Of a DNA stretch of 64,000 bases, positions 26,192 to 34,747 are shown in pieces. Position numbers and translations under genes: made by a program. Within the stretch, counting starts at the first letter, position 1. Every line of letters starts with the position of its first letter. The notes beneath the pieces were generated by a model. That model was not told where the DNA came from and searched no databases. It saw nothing but the letters and a program-made list of their open reading frames with translations. Source of the stretch: Bacillota bacterium (lineage in GTDB: Bacteria > Bacillota > Clostridia > Acetivibrionales > DSM-1351); assembly GCA_023391425.1 (NCBI GenBank), contig JAEWAX010000058.1, positions 1 to 64,000 of the forward strand, written 5' to 3'.

Positions 26192-27220
26192 ATAATCTCC
26201 TCTGTCAACAACAAGTTCATAGCCTATACTCTTCATACGATTTTGCAGACAAAATCTACATTCTGCTGCTTCCTCACCTGTACAAATCTTATTATCATAC
26301 AGAGAGTACTTTTTGCGAACAGAAACAGGTGAAAGATTTGGCATTACAACATTTGCTCCTGCCAAAATACCTTTTTCGCGTCCCTTAGAGTTAATTGTTC
26401 CAAGTGCCGTTGTAGCTGGAATAAGCGAATTTGGCAACAGTAACCGTAAAATACCAATAAGTAATAATGTTAATTCCATGCTGCCAGCAGCTTCATTTGC
26501 GAATATTGTATCACTATGTGGAATGAAAGGACCAATTCCTATCATTTCTGGACAAAATTCTTTTATAAAAATCAAATCCTCAGCTATATTTTCCATAGTC
26601 TGAAAGGGGGAACCTACCATAAATCCTGTTCCAACCTGAAAGCCGATTTCTTTTAAATTATATAGACATTGTTTTCTATTACTTAATGAAAGATTCTTGG
26701 GATGAAGCTTTGTGTAATGCTCCTCATTAGCTGTTTCATGACGAAGCAAGTAGCGGTCTGCTCCTGCATTAAAATATCGTTGGTATGATTCATAGCTTCT
26801 TTCACCGATTGAAAGAGTTACCGCACAATCAGAATATTCAGTCTTCATTTGCTTAACAATCGCTACTATGTCATCATCAGAATAGAAACCATCCTCGCCA
26901 CCCTGAAAAACAAAAGTACGAAAACCAAGCTCATATCCCGATTTACAGCAAGAAAGAATTTCATCAGTTGATAACCTATATCGATCTACATGGATATTAC
27001 TATTTCCAATACCACAATAATAACAATTATTTTTGCAGTAGTTTGTAAATTCTATTAAACCTCTTGTATATATGGAATTTCCGAAGTGCTTTAATGCAAC
27101 TTGGCGAGATTTTTCAAATAAGTATTCTCTAGAAGTAGCATCAAAATTTTTGAGTATGTGAACAAACTCGTCTTTTTCTAAGTTTTGTGTTGTATAGAGT
27201 TTATTAATAAGATCTTTCAT
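26180..27220 (-). CDS. hydE: [FeFe]-hydrogenase maturase, radical SAM protein HydE
   Basis: The 346-residue radical-SAM enzyme has the cluster motif CKNNCYYCGI (CX3CX2C, about residues 62-71), FVFQGGEDG, and the SAM-binding and barrel blocks seen in HydE/BioB relatives. A C-terminal ECRFCLQNR motif (about 322-330) may bind a second cluster, which is optional in HydE. It contributes to synthesis of the diiron subcluster of [FeFe]-hydrogenase. It stands alone here, with hydG and hydF about 27 kb downstream. PylB is a relative, but the presence of HydG and HydF supports HydE. ATG 27220 follows AGGAGGG. Confidence 0.92.
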   Translation of the reverse strand: MKDLINKLYTTQNLEKDEFVHILKNFDATSREYLFEKSRQVALKHFGNSIYTRGLIEFTNYCKNNCYYCGIGNSNIHVDRYRLSTDEILSCCKSGYELGFRTFVFQGGEDGFYSDDDIVAIVKQMKTEYSDCAVTLSIGERSYESYQRYFNAGADRYLLRHETANEEHYTKLHPKNLSLSNRKQCLYNLKEIGFQVGTGFMVGSPFQTMENIAEDLIFIKEFCPEMIGIGPFIPHSDTIFANEAAGSMELTLLLIGILRLLLPNSLIPATTALGTINSKGREKGILAGANVVMPNLSPVSVRKKYSLYDNKICTGEEAAECRFCLQNRMKSIGYELVVDRGDYKKD

Positions 27221-27523
27221 TTACACCCTCCTAGCTAGCTTTTGCTTACTACTATAAGTTTTGCTAACATTTTCACTATAAATTTACCCTAAAAAAAGAG
27301 TATAAAACACTGTATAAGTATTTTAAATCTTATTATATTATAGCAGAGAAACCTAATTTGACTATGGAAATTAATATAATCAAGCCTTAATCATGACTTA
27401 CAATAATTGATAGATATACAATTGATTAAGTTGTTAAACGATATAGCGGATGTAATCGCTTTAGAAAACTAACAAATTTTTATGAGTTATCAAGTAACTT
27501 TTAATCTCATAAATTAATCAAAT
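27221..27523. other. intergenic region without a recognised feature
   Basis: This AT-rich spacer lies between hydE and the P1 peptidase gene, both on the reverse strand. Apart from the hydE ribosome site at about 27226-27232 I see no open frame, strong hairpin or convincing promoter. Confidence 0.5.
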
Positions 27524-28516
27524 TTATTTTGAAACTTTGTTCTTATTAAATTCACTGTATGAAATAAAGCCATGTAGTGACTTTGCACTGGTTATTGCAT
27601 CCAAAATTGCGGCTTCAACAGCTCTTGCTGCCAAAATACCAATAGCATCAAAGTCAGCATCAACATTTCCGGTGCATAGAGTAAAAATAGTATCACCATC
27701 AAATACAGAGTGTGCAGGTCTTACAGCACGTGCTATTCCATTTTGCCCAATTGACGCAAGCTTGGTAGCCTGTGCTTTTGTCATATTAGCATTTGTAATA
27801 ACGCAGCCTATAACTGTATTTTCACTAAACATATCCTTATCATTATTATAATTGTTTAACATAAGCTCTTCTGAATATGCAAGGGCTTTCTTGTCATTAG
27901 AAAGGACTCCTGCAATAATTTTTCCTGATTTTGAGTCAAATATATCCCCAACACAATTGACTGCGATTGTGGCTCCAACCATTAGATTACCTATTTTGAA
28001 AGCAGCGCTGCCCACGCCACCCTTCATCGCAAATTCATTCCCATTTATTTTTCCAATGACAGCACCTGTACCTGCGCCAACACTACCACTAACTAAAGGT
28101 TCTGAAAAAGCATTTATGCAGGCAGCGTAGCCCATTTCCTTATCAGGACGGACTTTGTAGTCGCCACATTTGAGGTCAAATAAAATAGCTCCGCATACAT
28201 TTGGAACAAAAGTCCTGCCAACATCTCTTCCTATGCCTCGTTCCTCGAGATACTGCATAACACCACCTGCGGCGTCAAGCCCAAAAGCACTTCCGCCCGC
28301 CAACAAGATGCCGTGAACACATTTTCTGTTATTTATAGGGTTTAGTGCATCTGTATCACGAGTTCCGGGCGAGCCACCGCGAACGTCGACGCCGCAAACA
28401 GCTCCTTCTGGGCATAAGATTACTGTACAGCCTGTTGCACCCAACATATCTTGAGCGTGACCAATATGTATCCCCTCAAATTCTGTAATATCTATTCTTT
28501 CTACCATATTTGCCAT
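27524..28516 (-). CDS. P1-family (DmpA/BapA-like) aminopeptidase
   Basis: This 330-residue self-processing N-terminal nucleophile hydrolase opens with GIHIGHAQDMLGATGCTVIL and has GVDVRGGSPGTRDTDAL, LLAGGSAFGLDAAGGVMQYL and VGAGTGAVIGK. The probable autocleavage site is Asn233-Thr234 in SENTVIGCVITNA, freeing Thr234 as nucleophile, where DmpA uses Gly-Ser. Such enzymes release N-terminal residues from peptides, often beta-alanyl or D-amino acid amides. It is 18 bp upstream of coaC on the reading strand's downstream side, so it is probably the last gene of a coaB-coaC-peptidase operon. Beta-alanyl activity would link it to pantothenate and CoA, but that is speculation. Confidence 0.88.
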   Translation of the reverse strand: MANMVERIDITEFEGIHIGHAQDMLGATGCTVILCPEGAVCGVDVRGGSPGTRDTDALNPINNRKCVHGILLAGGSAFGLDAAGGVMQYLEERGIGRDVGRTFVPNVCGAILFDLKCGDYKVRPDKEMGYAACINAFSEPLVSGSVGAGTGAVIGKINGNEFAMKGGVGSAAFKIGNLMVGATIAVNCVGDIFDSKSGKIIAGVLSNDKKALAYSEELMLNNYNNDKDMFSENTVIGCVITNANMTKAQATKLASIGQNGIARAVRPAHSVFDGDTIFTLCTGNVDADFDAIGILAARAVEAAILDAITSAKSLHGFISYSEFNKNKVSK

Positions 28517-28534
28517 ATCTAACCCCCAGGACTA

Positions 28535-29086
28535 TTACGAAGTAGCATCCTTTTCAAGACATTCTTCAATTGTATTGATTATAGTATCTACATTAGCAAG
28601 TGCGCCTCTGCCAGTATCTCCGCAAGCCAAAAGTCCTTCTTTTGGCTCTATGAAATTATAGCCATATTCAACAAGAATTTTAATGTTTCTTTGGACTATG
28701 GCGTTATTGTACATGTTAGTATTCATAGCAGGACAAATATATATAGGAACGTTGTTCATTGCCATTACAACTGTTGTCAGCATATCGTCTGCTATACCGT
28801 TTGCAAGCTTTCCTATTATATTTGCTGTGGCCGGTGCTATTAAACATAAATCTGCTTTCTTGGCAAGGGATATATGCTTTATTTCGCTAGGCTTAAACTC
28901 CTCAAACATATCAAGATATACTCTGTTCTTAGTAAGTGATTGAAAGGTGAGAGGGGTAATAAATTCTTTCGCGCTTTTTGTCAGAATGACATCAACGTTA
29001 TTGCCGTGTTTGGTCAGAATATTTGAAATTTCTGCTGCCTTATACGCTGCAATACTTCCTGTAACACCTAAAATAATATTTTTCAT
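28535..29086 (-). CDS. coaC: phosphopantothenoylcysteine decarboxylase, stand-alone
   Basis: The 183-residue flavoprotein begins MKNIILGVTGSIAAYKA, has catalytic His71 in IKHISLAKKADL, the PAMNTNM substrate motif (119-125) and the Cys-bearing LLACGDTGRGAL lid. It decarboxylates 4'-phosphopantothenoylcysteine to 4'-phosphopantetheine in CoA synthesis. In most bacteria this is the N-terminal half of a fused CoaBC; here it is separate. ATG 29086 follows AAGGGAGAG; its gene starts 13 bp after the coaB stop. Confidence 0.93.
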   Translation of the reverse strand: MKNIILGVTGSIAAYKAAEISNILTKHGNNVDVILTKSAKEFITPLTFQSLTKNRVYLDMFEEFKPSEIKHISLAKKADLCLIAPATANIIGKLANGIADDMLTTVVMAMNNVPIYICPAMNTNMYNNAIVQRNIKILVEYGYNFIEPKEGLLACGDTGRGALANVDTIINTIEECLEKDATS

Positions 29087-29099
29087 TTCTACTCTCCCT

Positions 29100-29912
29100 T
29101 CATTTATCTGCATTCATCTTAGATTCATGTTTCTTGTTATTTAAAATGCCGGTAACATGTGTTACAATAGCCTCAGCTATCTGAGTTTTTGTTTCAAATC
29201 TCTCAAATGACTTATCACAAGAGATTAAGTATCCAACATGTTTATCATTAGTTATTTGAGTCATGTCATTTGCAAGAACTAAGTCACAACTGTTTTTTTG
29301 AAGTAAACTATATCCTATATCAATTAAAGTGTCCAAGCTTACATTACTTAGCAGCTTAAAACCCACTAAAATTGTATCGGCTTGAAGCGGTTTTATAATA
29401 CTAATTACCTTCGGAGTTTTCTTCATTACAATAATTAAGTCATCAATATCAGAACTAATTTTACTATCAGCATTGATGCTGCTTGAACCATCAAAGGTAT
29501 TGTTTGTGATTTTTGCTGCTAGTTCATAAGGAGAATATTTCTTAAGGTCTTCTTGTACTAAGCATGCTGAAATAGTATTAGCGACATTGCTTTTAGTGGT
29601 CAGAGAGCTAACTGTATAGTCACTTACCGCCATTGAGTGAATTACTGCATCTATCTTTTGAGTAGATAATATACTTTCTACTTGCTTGACAAGCTCAGTT
29701 ACGCCACCTATTCTGATTATGTCTATTTTATCAGATAAAGGCACAACAGCATTTTGCCCGCAAACATAAAATATTTTATCAATAGGAAGATTATCAGTTT
29801 TTAGAAATGCGTCGGCTATTGTGGCACCTAATCTTCCAGTTGAGTTATTCGAAATAGCTCTGATATCATCTATTTTTTCTACTGTTCCACCTGCTGTAAT
29901 TAGTATTTTCAA
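29100..29912 (-). CDS. coaB: phosphopantothenate-cysteine ligase, stand-alone
   Basis: The 270-residue protein starts MKILITAGGTVEKIDDIRAI, followed by SNNSTGRLGATIADAFL, which is the CoaB nucleotide-binding signature. It also has VIHSMAVSDYTV and, near the end, LVLANDMTQI. It couples cysteine to 4'-phosphopantothenate. The start is TTG at 29912 with only a weak ribosome site (GGCGTG), so the N-terminus is the least certain point. The order coaB-coaC, with separate genes as in streptococci, differs from the fused coaBC common in clostridia. The 342-bp gap to cysK holds only the cysK terminator. Confidence 0.9.
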   Translation of the reverse strand: MKILITAGGTVEKIDDIRAISNNSTGRLGATIADAFLKTDNLPIDKIFYVCGQNAVVPLSDKIDIIRIGGVTELVKQVESILSTQKIDAVIHSMAVSDYTVSSLTTKSNVANTISACLVQEDLKKYSPYELAAKITNNTFDGSSSINADSKISSDIDDLIIVMKKTPKVISIIKPLQADTILVGFKLLSNVSLDTLIDIGYSLLQKNSCDLVLANDMTQITNDKHVGYLISCDKSFERFETKTQIAEAIVTHVTGILNNKKHESKMNADK

Positions 29913-30167
29913 TATGATTTCACGCCTTTACGCTAAAATTAATTATGGTGCAAGTATTACATTTATAATTTGACTAATCTGAATAATTTTGCAGCTTCAT
30001 ATAAACTAAGTATATTGATTGTATATTTTACCATTGAAGTCAAAATCATTCAACCTTTCTTATCGTAATTTGCTGTTTGAGGTCAAGAAAATATCTGCAC
30101 TCCCAAATGATTTAGATTAAAAAGTAAATTCCAACTTGTCTGTATACTTATTCACATAATATAAATT

Positions 30168-30212
30168 AAAAAAAGACAAAAGCGGGCTATAATAGCCTTG
30201 CTTCTGCCTTTA
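30168..30212 (-). terminator. intrinsic terminator of cysK
   Basis: Read on the reverse strand, AAAGGCAGAAGC-AA-GGCTA pairs with TAGCC-C-GCTTTTGTCTTT and is followed by a run of T. It is a strong 40-nt hairpin about 45 bp after the cysK stop. Confidence 0.88.
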
Positions 30213-30254
30213 ATTATTTATTCCATGACGTAAATATGAACTAAAAAGGAATAC

Positions 30255-31187
30255 CTATTCTGCAAATAATGGTGTTGAGAGATATCTTTCGCCTGTGTCT
30301 GGAAGCAAAACAACTATAGTTTTGCCAGCGTTTTCAGGGCGCTTAGCTAACTCAGTTGCTGCCCATATTGCAGCACCTGAAGAGATGCCGATTAGCAAAC
30401 CTTCTACTTTAGAAAGTTCTCTGCCTGAGGCAAATGCATCATCATTTTCAACAGCTATTATTTCATCATAAATCTTTGTGTTTAAAGTATCTGGTACAAA
30501 GCCTGCACCAATACCTTGAATCTTATGTGCTCCAGGAGTTCCTTTAGAAAGAACAGGTGAGCTAGCGGGTTCAACTGCTACTACCTTAACATTAGGATTC
30601 TTGGATTTCAAATATTCACCTACGCCTGTAATTGTTCCACCAGTACCAATACCTGCAACGAAAATATCAACCTTTCCATCGGTATCATCCCAAATCTCAG
30701 GACCTGTGGTTGCTTTATGTGCTGCTGGATTTGCAGGATTAACAAATTGACCTGGAATAAAACTGTTTGGCGTTGCTGCAGCAAGCTCTTCAGCTTTTGC
30801 TATAGCACCTCGCATTCCTTTAGCACCCTCTGTCAAAACAAGCTCTGCACCATATGCTTTTAGAAGATTTCTACGTTCAATACTAAAAGTTTCAGGCATT
30901 GTAATAATAATTCTGTAACCTTTTGCTGCTGCAACAGATGCTAGACCGATACCTGTATTACCACTAGTTGGTTCTATAATAACTGAACCCTCTTTTAGTA
31001 AGCCTTTTGCCTCTGCATCCTCAATCATTGCCTTCCCAATTCTATCCTTTACACTTCCTGCTGGATTAAAGTATTCCAATTTAGCAAGAACTGTAGCCTT
31101 TAGACTGTTCTTTTTTTCATAATTTGATAGCTCAAGTAATGGCGTTTTTCCAATTAAGTCTGTTAGACTTTTATAAATTTTTGACAT
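30255..31187 (-). CDS. cysK: cysteine synthase (O-acetylserine sulfhydrylase)
   Basis: The 310-residue PLP enzyme has the Schiff-base Lys47 in NPAGSVKDRIG, the TSGNTG phosphate loop at 74-79, and GIGTGGTITGVGEYLK near 180. It makes cysteine from O-acetylserine and sulfide. The length and GIGAGFVPDTL motif favour CysK over CysM or cystathionine synthase. ATG 31187 is preceded by AAGGAG at seven bases; TTG 31205 lies before that site. It is monocistronic with its own promoter, an operator-like dyad and a hairpin in the leader. Confidence 0.96.
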   Translation of the reverse strand: MSKIYKSLTDLIGKTPLLELSNYEKKNSLKATVLAKLEYFNPAGSVKDRIGKAMIEDAEAKGLLKEGSVIIEPTSGNTGIGLASVAAAKGYRIIITMPETFSIERRNLLKAYGAELVLTEGAKGMRGAIAKAEELAAATPNSFIPGQFVNPANPAAHKATTGPEIWDDTDGKVDIFVAGIGTGGTITGVGEYLKSKNPNVKVVAVEPASSPVLSKGTPGAHKIQGIGAGFVPDTLNTKIYDEIIAVENDDAFASGRELSKVEGLLIGISSGAAIWAATELAKRPENAGKTIVVLLPDTGERYLSTPLFAE

Positions 31188-31268
31188 ATTAATACACTCC
31201 TTCAATATAGTTATTTATATTTATATAGTTATTTATTTTAGTATATTTGTTTATACCATAACGTACAA

Positions 31269-31294
31269 ATACAGTGTTTTTTAAATCACTGTAT
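31269..31294 (-). promoter_or_regulatory. hairpin in the cysK leader
   Basis: ATACAGTG and CACTGTAT form a perfect 8-bp stem with a 10-nt A/T-rich loop, about 80 bp upstream of the cysK start. On the reverse strand its loop is A-rich and no T-run follows, so it looks like leader structure rather than a terminator. Confidence 0.5.
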
Positions 31295-31304
31295 AGTATT
31301 AACT

Positions 31305-31334
31305 ACTATTTCATATATTTCATATAGAAATAGT
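31305..31334 (-). promoter_or_regulatory. dyad at the cysK transcription start
   Basis: ACTATTTC and GAAATAGT are inverted copies around an AT-rich centre, immediately downstream of the -10 box. The position suits a repressor site; a CymR-type cysteine regulator is one candidate, but I cannot match its consensus with confidence. Confidence 0.5.
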
Positions 31335-31342
31335 ATGCTTTG

Positions 31343-31371
31343 ATTATAGTTCAGTTAAAATAAAATGTCAA
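31343..31371 (-). promoter_or_regulatory. cysK promoter
   Basis: On the reverse strand TTGACA (31371-31366), a 17-nt spacer and TATAAT (31348-31343) form a consensus sigma-A promoter. Confidence 0.88.
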
Positions 31372-31471
31372 TAGATTTAGAAAATAAAATACTAATGATA
31401 TATGTTTAGTATGATATTGATTCCTGTAGTTTGTGCGAAGTAATAGATTATTCAAGTAATAGATTAATAAA

Positions 31472-31538
31472 GTCATAGCTCCCATTTTTCTCCCACTTGT
31501 GGAAGAGTGAGTATTAGCAGCGGTAGACATCGGATAAA
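31472..31538 (+). repeat. intergenic palindromic repeat, 3' part (family A)
   Basis: The segment ending GCGGTAGACATCGGATAAA, with GTCATAGCTCCC and AGAGTGAGTATTAGC before it, aligns with the second half of the complete copy at 14241-14372. It lies between cysK and spoIIID, about 195 bp before the spoIIID start. Confidence 0.7.
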
Positions 31539-31734
31539 AGGATTTTCATATTCATTTAAACTAGAGATTACTATATTTTAATGAAATTTGTTTGTATATA
31601 TTCATAACCCCACATTTCAGGGCATATATATACACTGTAGATACTACTTCTTAGCTTTTATAGCGAGTAATACTCGTTTAAAGAATATATGTATGAATGC
31701 ATTAAATATTGCCTTATTAAAGGGGGGTATATGG

Positions 31735-31983
31735 TTGAAGGAATATATAGAAGAGCGAGTATTGGAACTCGCGAATTATATTATCGACAAAAAGACAACA
31801 GTACGACATGCTGCTAAAAACTTTGGGATTAGCAAAAGCACAGTACACAAGGACGTAACAGAGAGACTAGAGAAAATCAATCCTTCACTAATGAGTGATG
31901 TAAGACTAATACTCGAGGAGAATAAGGCTGAAAGGCATATACGTGGTGGCGAAGCCACCAAAGCGAAGTACCAGGGAAAGTAA
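31735..31983 (+). CDS. spoIIID: sporulation transcriptional regulator SpoIIID
   Basis: The 82-residue DNA-binding protein has the conserved SpoIIID layout: KEYIEERVLELANYIID, a helix-turn-helix with FGISKSTVHKDVTERL (about 30-45), and the C-terminal basic signature RHIRGGEATKAKY. It acts in the mother cell after engulfment to switch sigma-E gene expression. The start is TTG 31735 after AAGGGGGGT. In Bacillus spoIIID is followed by mbl and flagellar rod genes; here foreign-looking DNA follows, and a second 3' end of this gene lies at 38772-38909. Confidence 0.96.
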   Translation: MKEYIEERVLELANYIIDKKTTVRHAAKNFGISKSTVHKDVTERLEKINPSLMSDVRLILEENKAERHIRGGEATKAKYQGK

Positions 31984-32042
31984 AGTTTACATAAATTTAT
32001 TAGAAGAAAAGTTAAATAAATTAATAAGGATGAGATATAAAA

Positions 32043-32066
32043 GTCGGGGAAACCCGGCTTTTTTGA
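32043..32066 (+). terminator. terminator of spoIIID
   Basis: GTCGGG-GAAA-CCCGGC followed by TTTTTT. Close relatives of this terminator occur after the spoIIID fragments at 39026-39050 and 49734-49758. From here to 32337 I see only AT-rich sequence. Confidence 0.88.
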
Positions 32067-32337
32067 GTTAAAGTAGAAAACAGTATATTTAAGTTTAGAT
32101 ATTCGACTATCTGCCAAATTAAAGAAACATTAAATTATTTATAAATTGAAAACTGGAGATTCGTTGAAGTTTAGAATAATGAAAATGAATATTATTCGAA
32201 AAATCAGTTAATAATTACAATTTATATATCTAAACAGAACAAAATTATTAATAAAATAACGAAAATATCGAGAAATAATTGAAAAACCGCTATAAATTTC
32301 ATATACTATATTTAGATGAGAGTTAGGAGGAATTCAC

Positions 32338-33600
32338 ATGTTAATTATGTTTAAAGCAAAAAATTTTATGTCATTTAAAGATGAGGTTATACTCGATTTG
32401 AGAGCCACATCATATAAACAGCATCCAACTCATGTTCTTGAGATAAATGAAAATTTGAAGGTTCTAAAGACTACAGCAATATATGGCGCAAATGCATCTG
32501 GTAAGTCAAATTTGATTTCGGCTATGTACTTTTTTGAAAGGTATATTTTTAAGCAGTTTATTTCAAATACTAAAAACGATAATACTGAATTAGACTATGA
32601 ATTTAAAAGTGATTTAGACCCTTTCCTTTTAACAGATGCAGTCAATAAAATATCTGAATTTGAAATAATTTTTTATTACAATGGTAAGCAAATTCAATAT
32701 GGTTTTGAATGCACTTCAAGTAATGTATTAAATGAATGGTATTTTATAAATGATAAAAAAGTTTTTGAAAGAAATGAAGAGAATGTTTCATTTGGAAGTG
32801 AATATCATAAAATTATTAAAGAGTATTCGAAAATATCAGCCGAAAGACTTTATTTATCTGTACTTGAATACTTTCTTGGTAAAGAAGAGAAGAGGCTTGT
32901 TCTACAAGATTTTATCGATTTTTTCGGTAAAGAATATAATGTATATTTAGAAATATTTTTTGAGGTAAGTGTAAAGAAAATTGGAGGAATGGTTAGTTTA
33001 AAAGATAAAATTTTAAATGATAGAAAGTATAGAAAAAAGATAGAAGCTTATTTAAAACAAATTGATGTAGGTATTTCTGGACTAAATGTTGAGAAAAAAA
33101 TAGTGATTGATGAAAAAACGGGAAAAGAGAAAGAGCATAAAATAGTTAAAACCATCCATAATGTATATAACTCTGTTGGAGATACTACAGGTCAACAGTA
33201 TTTCGATCTAATTCAAGAATCAACAGGCACACTCAGGTTTTTGTCTTATATTCAAAATGTTATAGATATGACGGAAAACGGGGGAGTATTCATTGTTGAT
33301 GAAATATCTGCAAGATTACATCCTCTATTAACAAAGCTTATAGTAGATATATTTCAGTCTAGCAGTAATGAAAAGGCTCAGCTTATATTCACTACCCATG
33401 ATATATCTTTGCTTAATAAAGAACAGTTTAGGCGAGATGAGGTTTTGTTTGTAGATAAGGATAATATGGGTGTTTCAAAACTCTATGCATTATCAGATTT
33501 AAAGGTTCGTGAAGATGCTTCATTTAATAAGGATTACTTACAAGGGAAATATGGTGCCATTCCAATATTTAATTATGACGATATATTAGGTGGTGATTAA
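32338..33600 (+). CDS. AAA-type ATPase of a two-gene defence module (RloA/AbiLi-like)
   Basis: This 420-residue SMC/OLD-like ATPase begins with FKAKNFMSFKDEVILDL, the usual strand before the P-loop. Walker A GANASGKSN is at 50-58, Walker B FIVDEISARLHP has Asp321-Glu322, and a switch His lies in TTHDISLL. The arrangement is that of AAA_15/AAA_21 proteins, which pair with a TOPRIM-like effector in several anti-phage systems. The next gene (one base after the stop) encodes such an RloB-like partner, so this is best read as the ATPase sensor of an AbiL/RloAB-type abortive-infection system. ATG 32338 follows AGGAGG. Confidence 0.85.
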   Translation: MLIMFKAKNFMSFKDEVILDLRATSYKQHPTHVLEINENLKVLKTTAIYGANASGKSNLISAMYFFERYIFKQFISNTKNDNTELDYEFKSDLDPFLLTDAVNKISEFEIIFYYNGKQIQYGFECTSSNVLNEWYFINDKKVFERNEENVSFGSEYHKIIKEYSKISAERLYLSVLEYFLGKEEKRLVLQDFIDFFGKEYNVYLEIFFEVSVKKIGGMVSLKDKILNDRKYRKKIEAYLKQIDVGISGLNVEKKIVIDEKTGKEKEHKIVKTIHNVYNSVGDTTGQQYFDLIQESTGTLRFLSYIQNVIDMTENGGVFIVDEISARLHPLLTKLIVDIFQSSSNEKAQLIFTTHDISLLNKEQFRRDEVLFVDKDNMGVSKLYALSDLKVREDASFNKDYLQGKYGAIPIFNYDDILGGD

Positions 33601-33601
33601 A

Positions 33602-34252
33602 ATGGGTAGAACAGTGCTATCACCTAATAGAAAAGTAGCCATTGAAAAAGAGTATTTGGGAAAAATTATAGTGTTTTGCGAGGGTATGTCAGAAAAATGC
33701 TATTTAGATTATTTTGTTAGTATATTAGCCAAAAATAAATACACCGACATTAAGATTGAAACCGAGTCAGCAGATGGCAACTCAAGGAAGGTTTTAGACT
33801 TTGCTAATGACTTTTTAGATTCAGAGGCGAATAACAGAAAGTACTCCAATTATAAAAAGTATCTAATGTTCGATTGTGATGCTCCAACAAACATTCAGAC
33901 TGTTATTAAGGATATGCTATGCTCGCTAAAAGAGTATAATTTGTTAGTCTCAAATTATTTATTTGAAGTTTGGCTTCTTATGCATTTTGAAATAGTTGAT
34001 ACTGTAAGATCTAAGAGAAAAACATATGAGAAGCTTGAAAGCTATCTATCAAATGGATATGCTAAGGCTGATACTGGAATCATTAGAGAAATTATCAATA
34101 AGGGCAGTGTGGAAGATGCAATTAAGAATGCGCAGGATTTATGTGACAAATATGAGGCTGAAGGAAAAACTATAGAATTAAATATAAAAGATATGAATCC
34201 ATATACAAATGTACATAAACTTATTGAACAGTTTATGCTTGAGATCTCATAA
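33602..34252 (+). CDS. RloB/AbiLii-like effector protein
   Basis: The 216-residue protein has VFCEGMSEKCYLDYF (about 24-38), followed about 70 residues later by YLMFDCDAPTN. Glu in an EGxSE motif and a later DxD are the acidic residues of TOPRIM-like folds. NYLFEVWLLMHFE and a Lys/Tyr-rich C-terminus are shared by RloB proteins as I recall them. ATG 33602 has AGGTGGTG six bases before it, overlapping the end of the ATPase gene. Probably the nuclease-like toxic arm activated through the upstream ATPase on phage infection. Confidence 0.8.
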   Translation: MGRTVLSPNRKVAIEKEYLGKIIVFCEGMSEKCYLDYFVSILAKNKYTDIKIETESADGNSRKVLDFANDFLDSEANNRKYSNYKKYLMFDCDAPTNIQTVIKDMLCSLKEYNLLVSNYLFEVWLLMHFEIVDTVRSKRKTYEKLESYLSNGYAKADTGIIREIINKGSVEDAIKNAQDLCDKYEAEGKTIELNIKDMNPYTNVHKLIEQFMLEIS

Positions 34253-34284
34253 GATATGCGTTCCACAAATATAACTTTACACAG

Positions 34285-34320
34285 ACAAAGGGTGATACAT
34301 ACCCTTTGTTTTTGTATTTT
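34285..34320 (+). terminator. terminator of the ATPase-RloB module
   Basis: ACAAAGGG (34285-34292) and CCCTTTGT (34302-34309) form a stem followed by a T-rich tail. Confidence 0.88.
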
Positions 34321-34491
34321 TGAGCTTTAACCTGTTGAACTAACGTAGAGTGCAAAACAATAAAACACCTGCTATGAATCCAAAAAAGTCACATAAAATA
34401 ATCTCTTCTCCATTAAAATAGGAGTTGTTTAAGCTAATAATTTAACAAAAAATAGGACATTTGGCAACAGATAAAGGAAATAGTTTACTAT

Positions 34492-34515
34492 ACATGATAT
34501 GTTACATGATATGTT
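34492..34515. repeat. tandem 12-bp palindromic unit upstream of the NACHT gene
   Basis: ACATGATATGTT occurs twice back to back (34492-34503 and 34504-34515). Each unit is nearly self-complementary, so the pair could be a tandem protein-binding site in the 495-bp gap before the NACHT gene. No other gene is visible in that gap. Confidence 0.55.
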
Positions 34516-34747
34516 AGTACTGATCGTATTAACTCTGAAGTATTAAACAAACAACATAACGATAGAAGAAAGGGCTTTGTCTCTATAAATTAGAGAGGCA
34601 GAAACCGATAGAAAGCAGTTTTTCCTTTGAAGTGCTGAATGTAGCAAAAGCAACAGGATTTTGAAAATAATTATTTTTTAGTATAAAATGTAAATAGGTT
34701 CTTGTTTTTTAAATAAATTTAGTAAAAGCGGAGTTGGAGGAGAGAAA

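Noticed and set aside
31588..31734. Longer N-terminus for SpoIIID
   Set aside because: SpoIIID proteins start close to KEYIEERV; the TTG at 31735 has a strong ribosome site and the upstream residues do not resemble the family.
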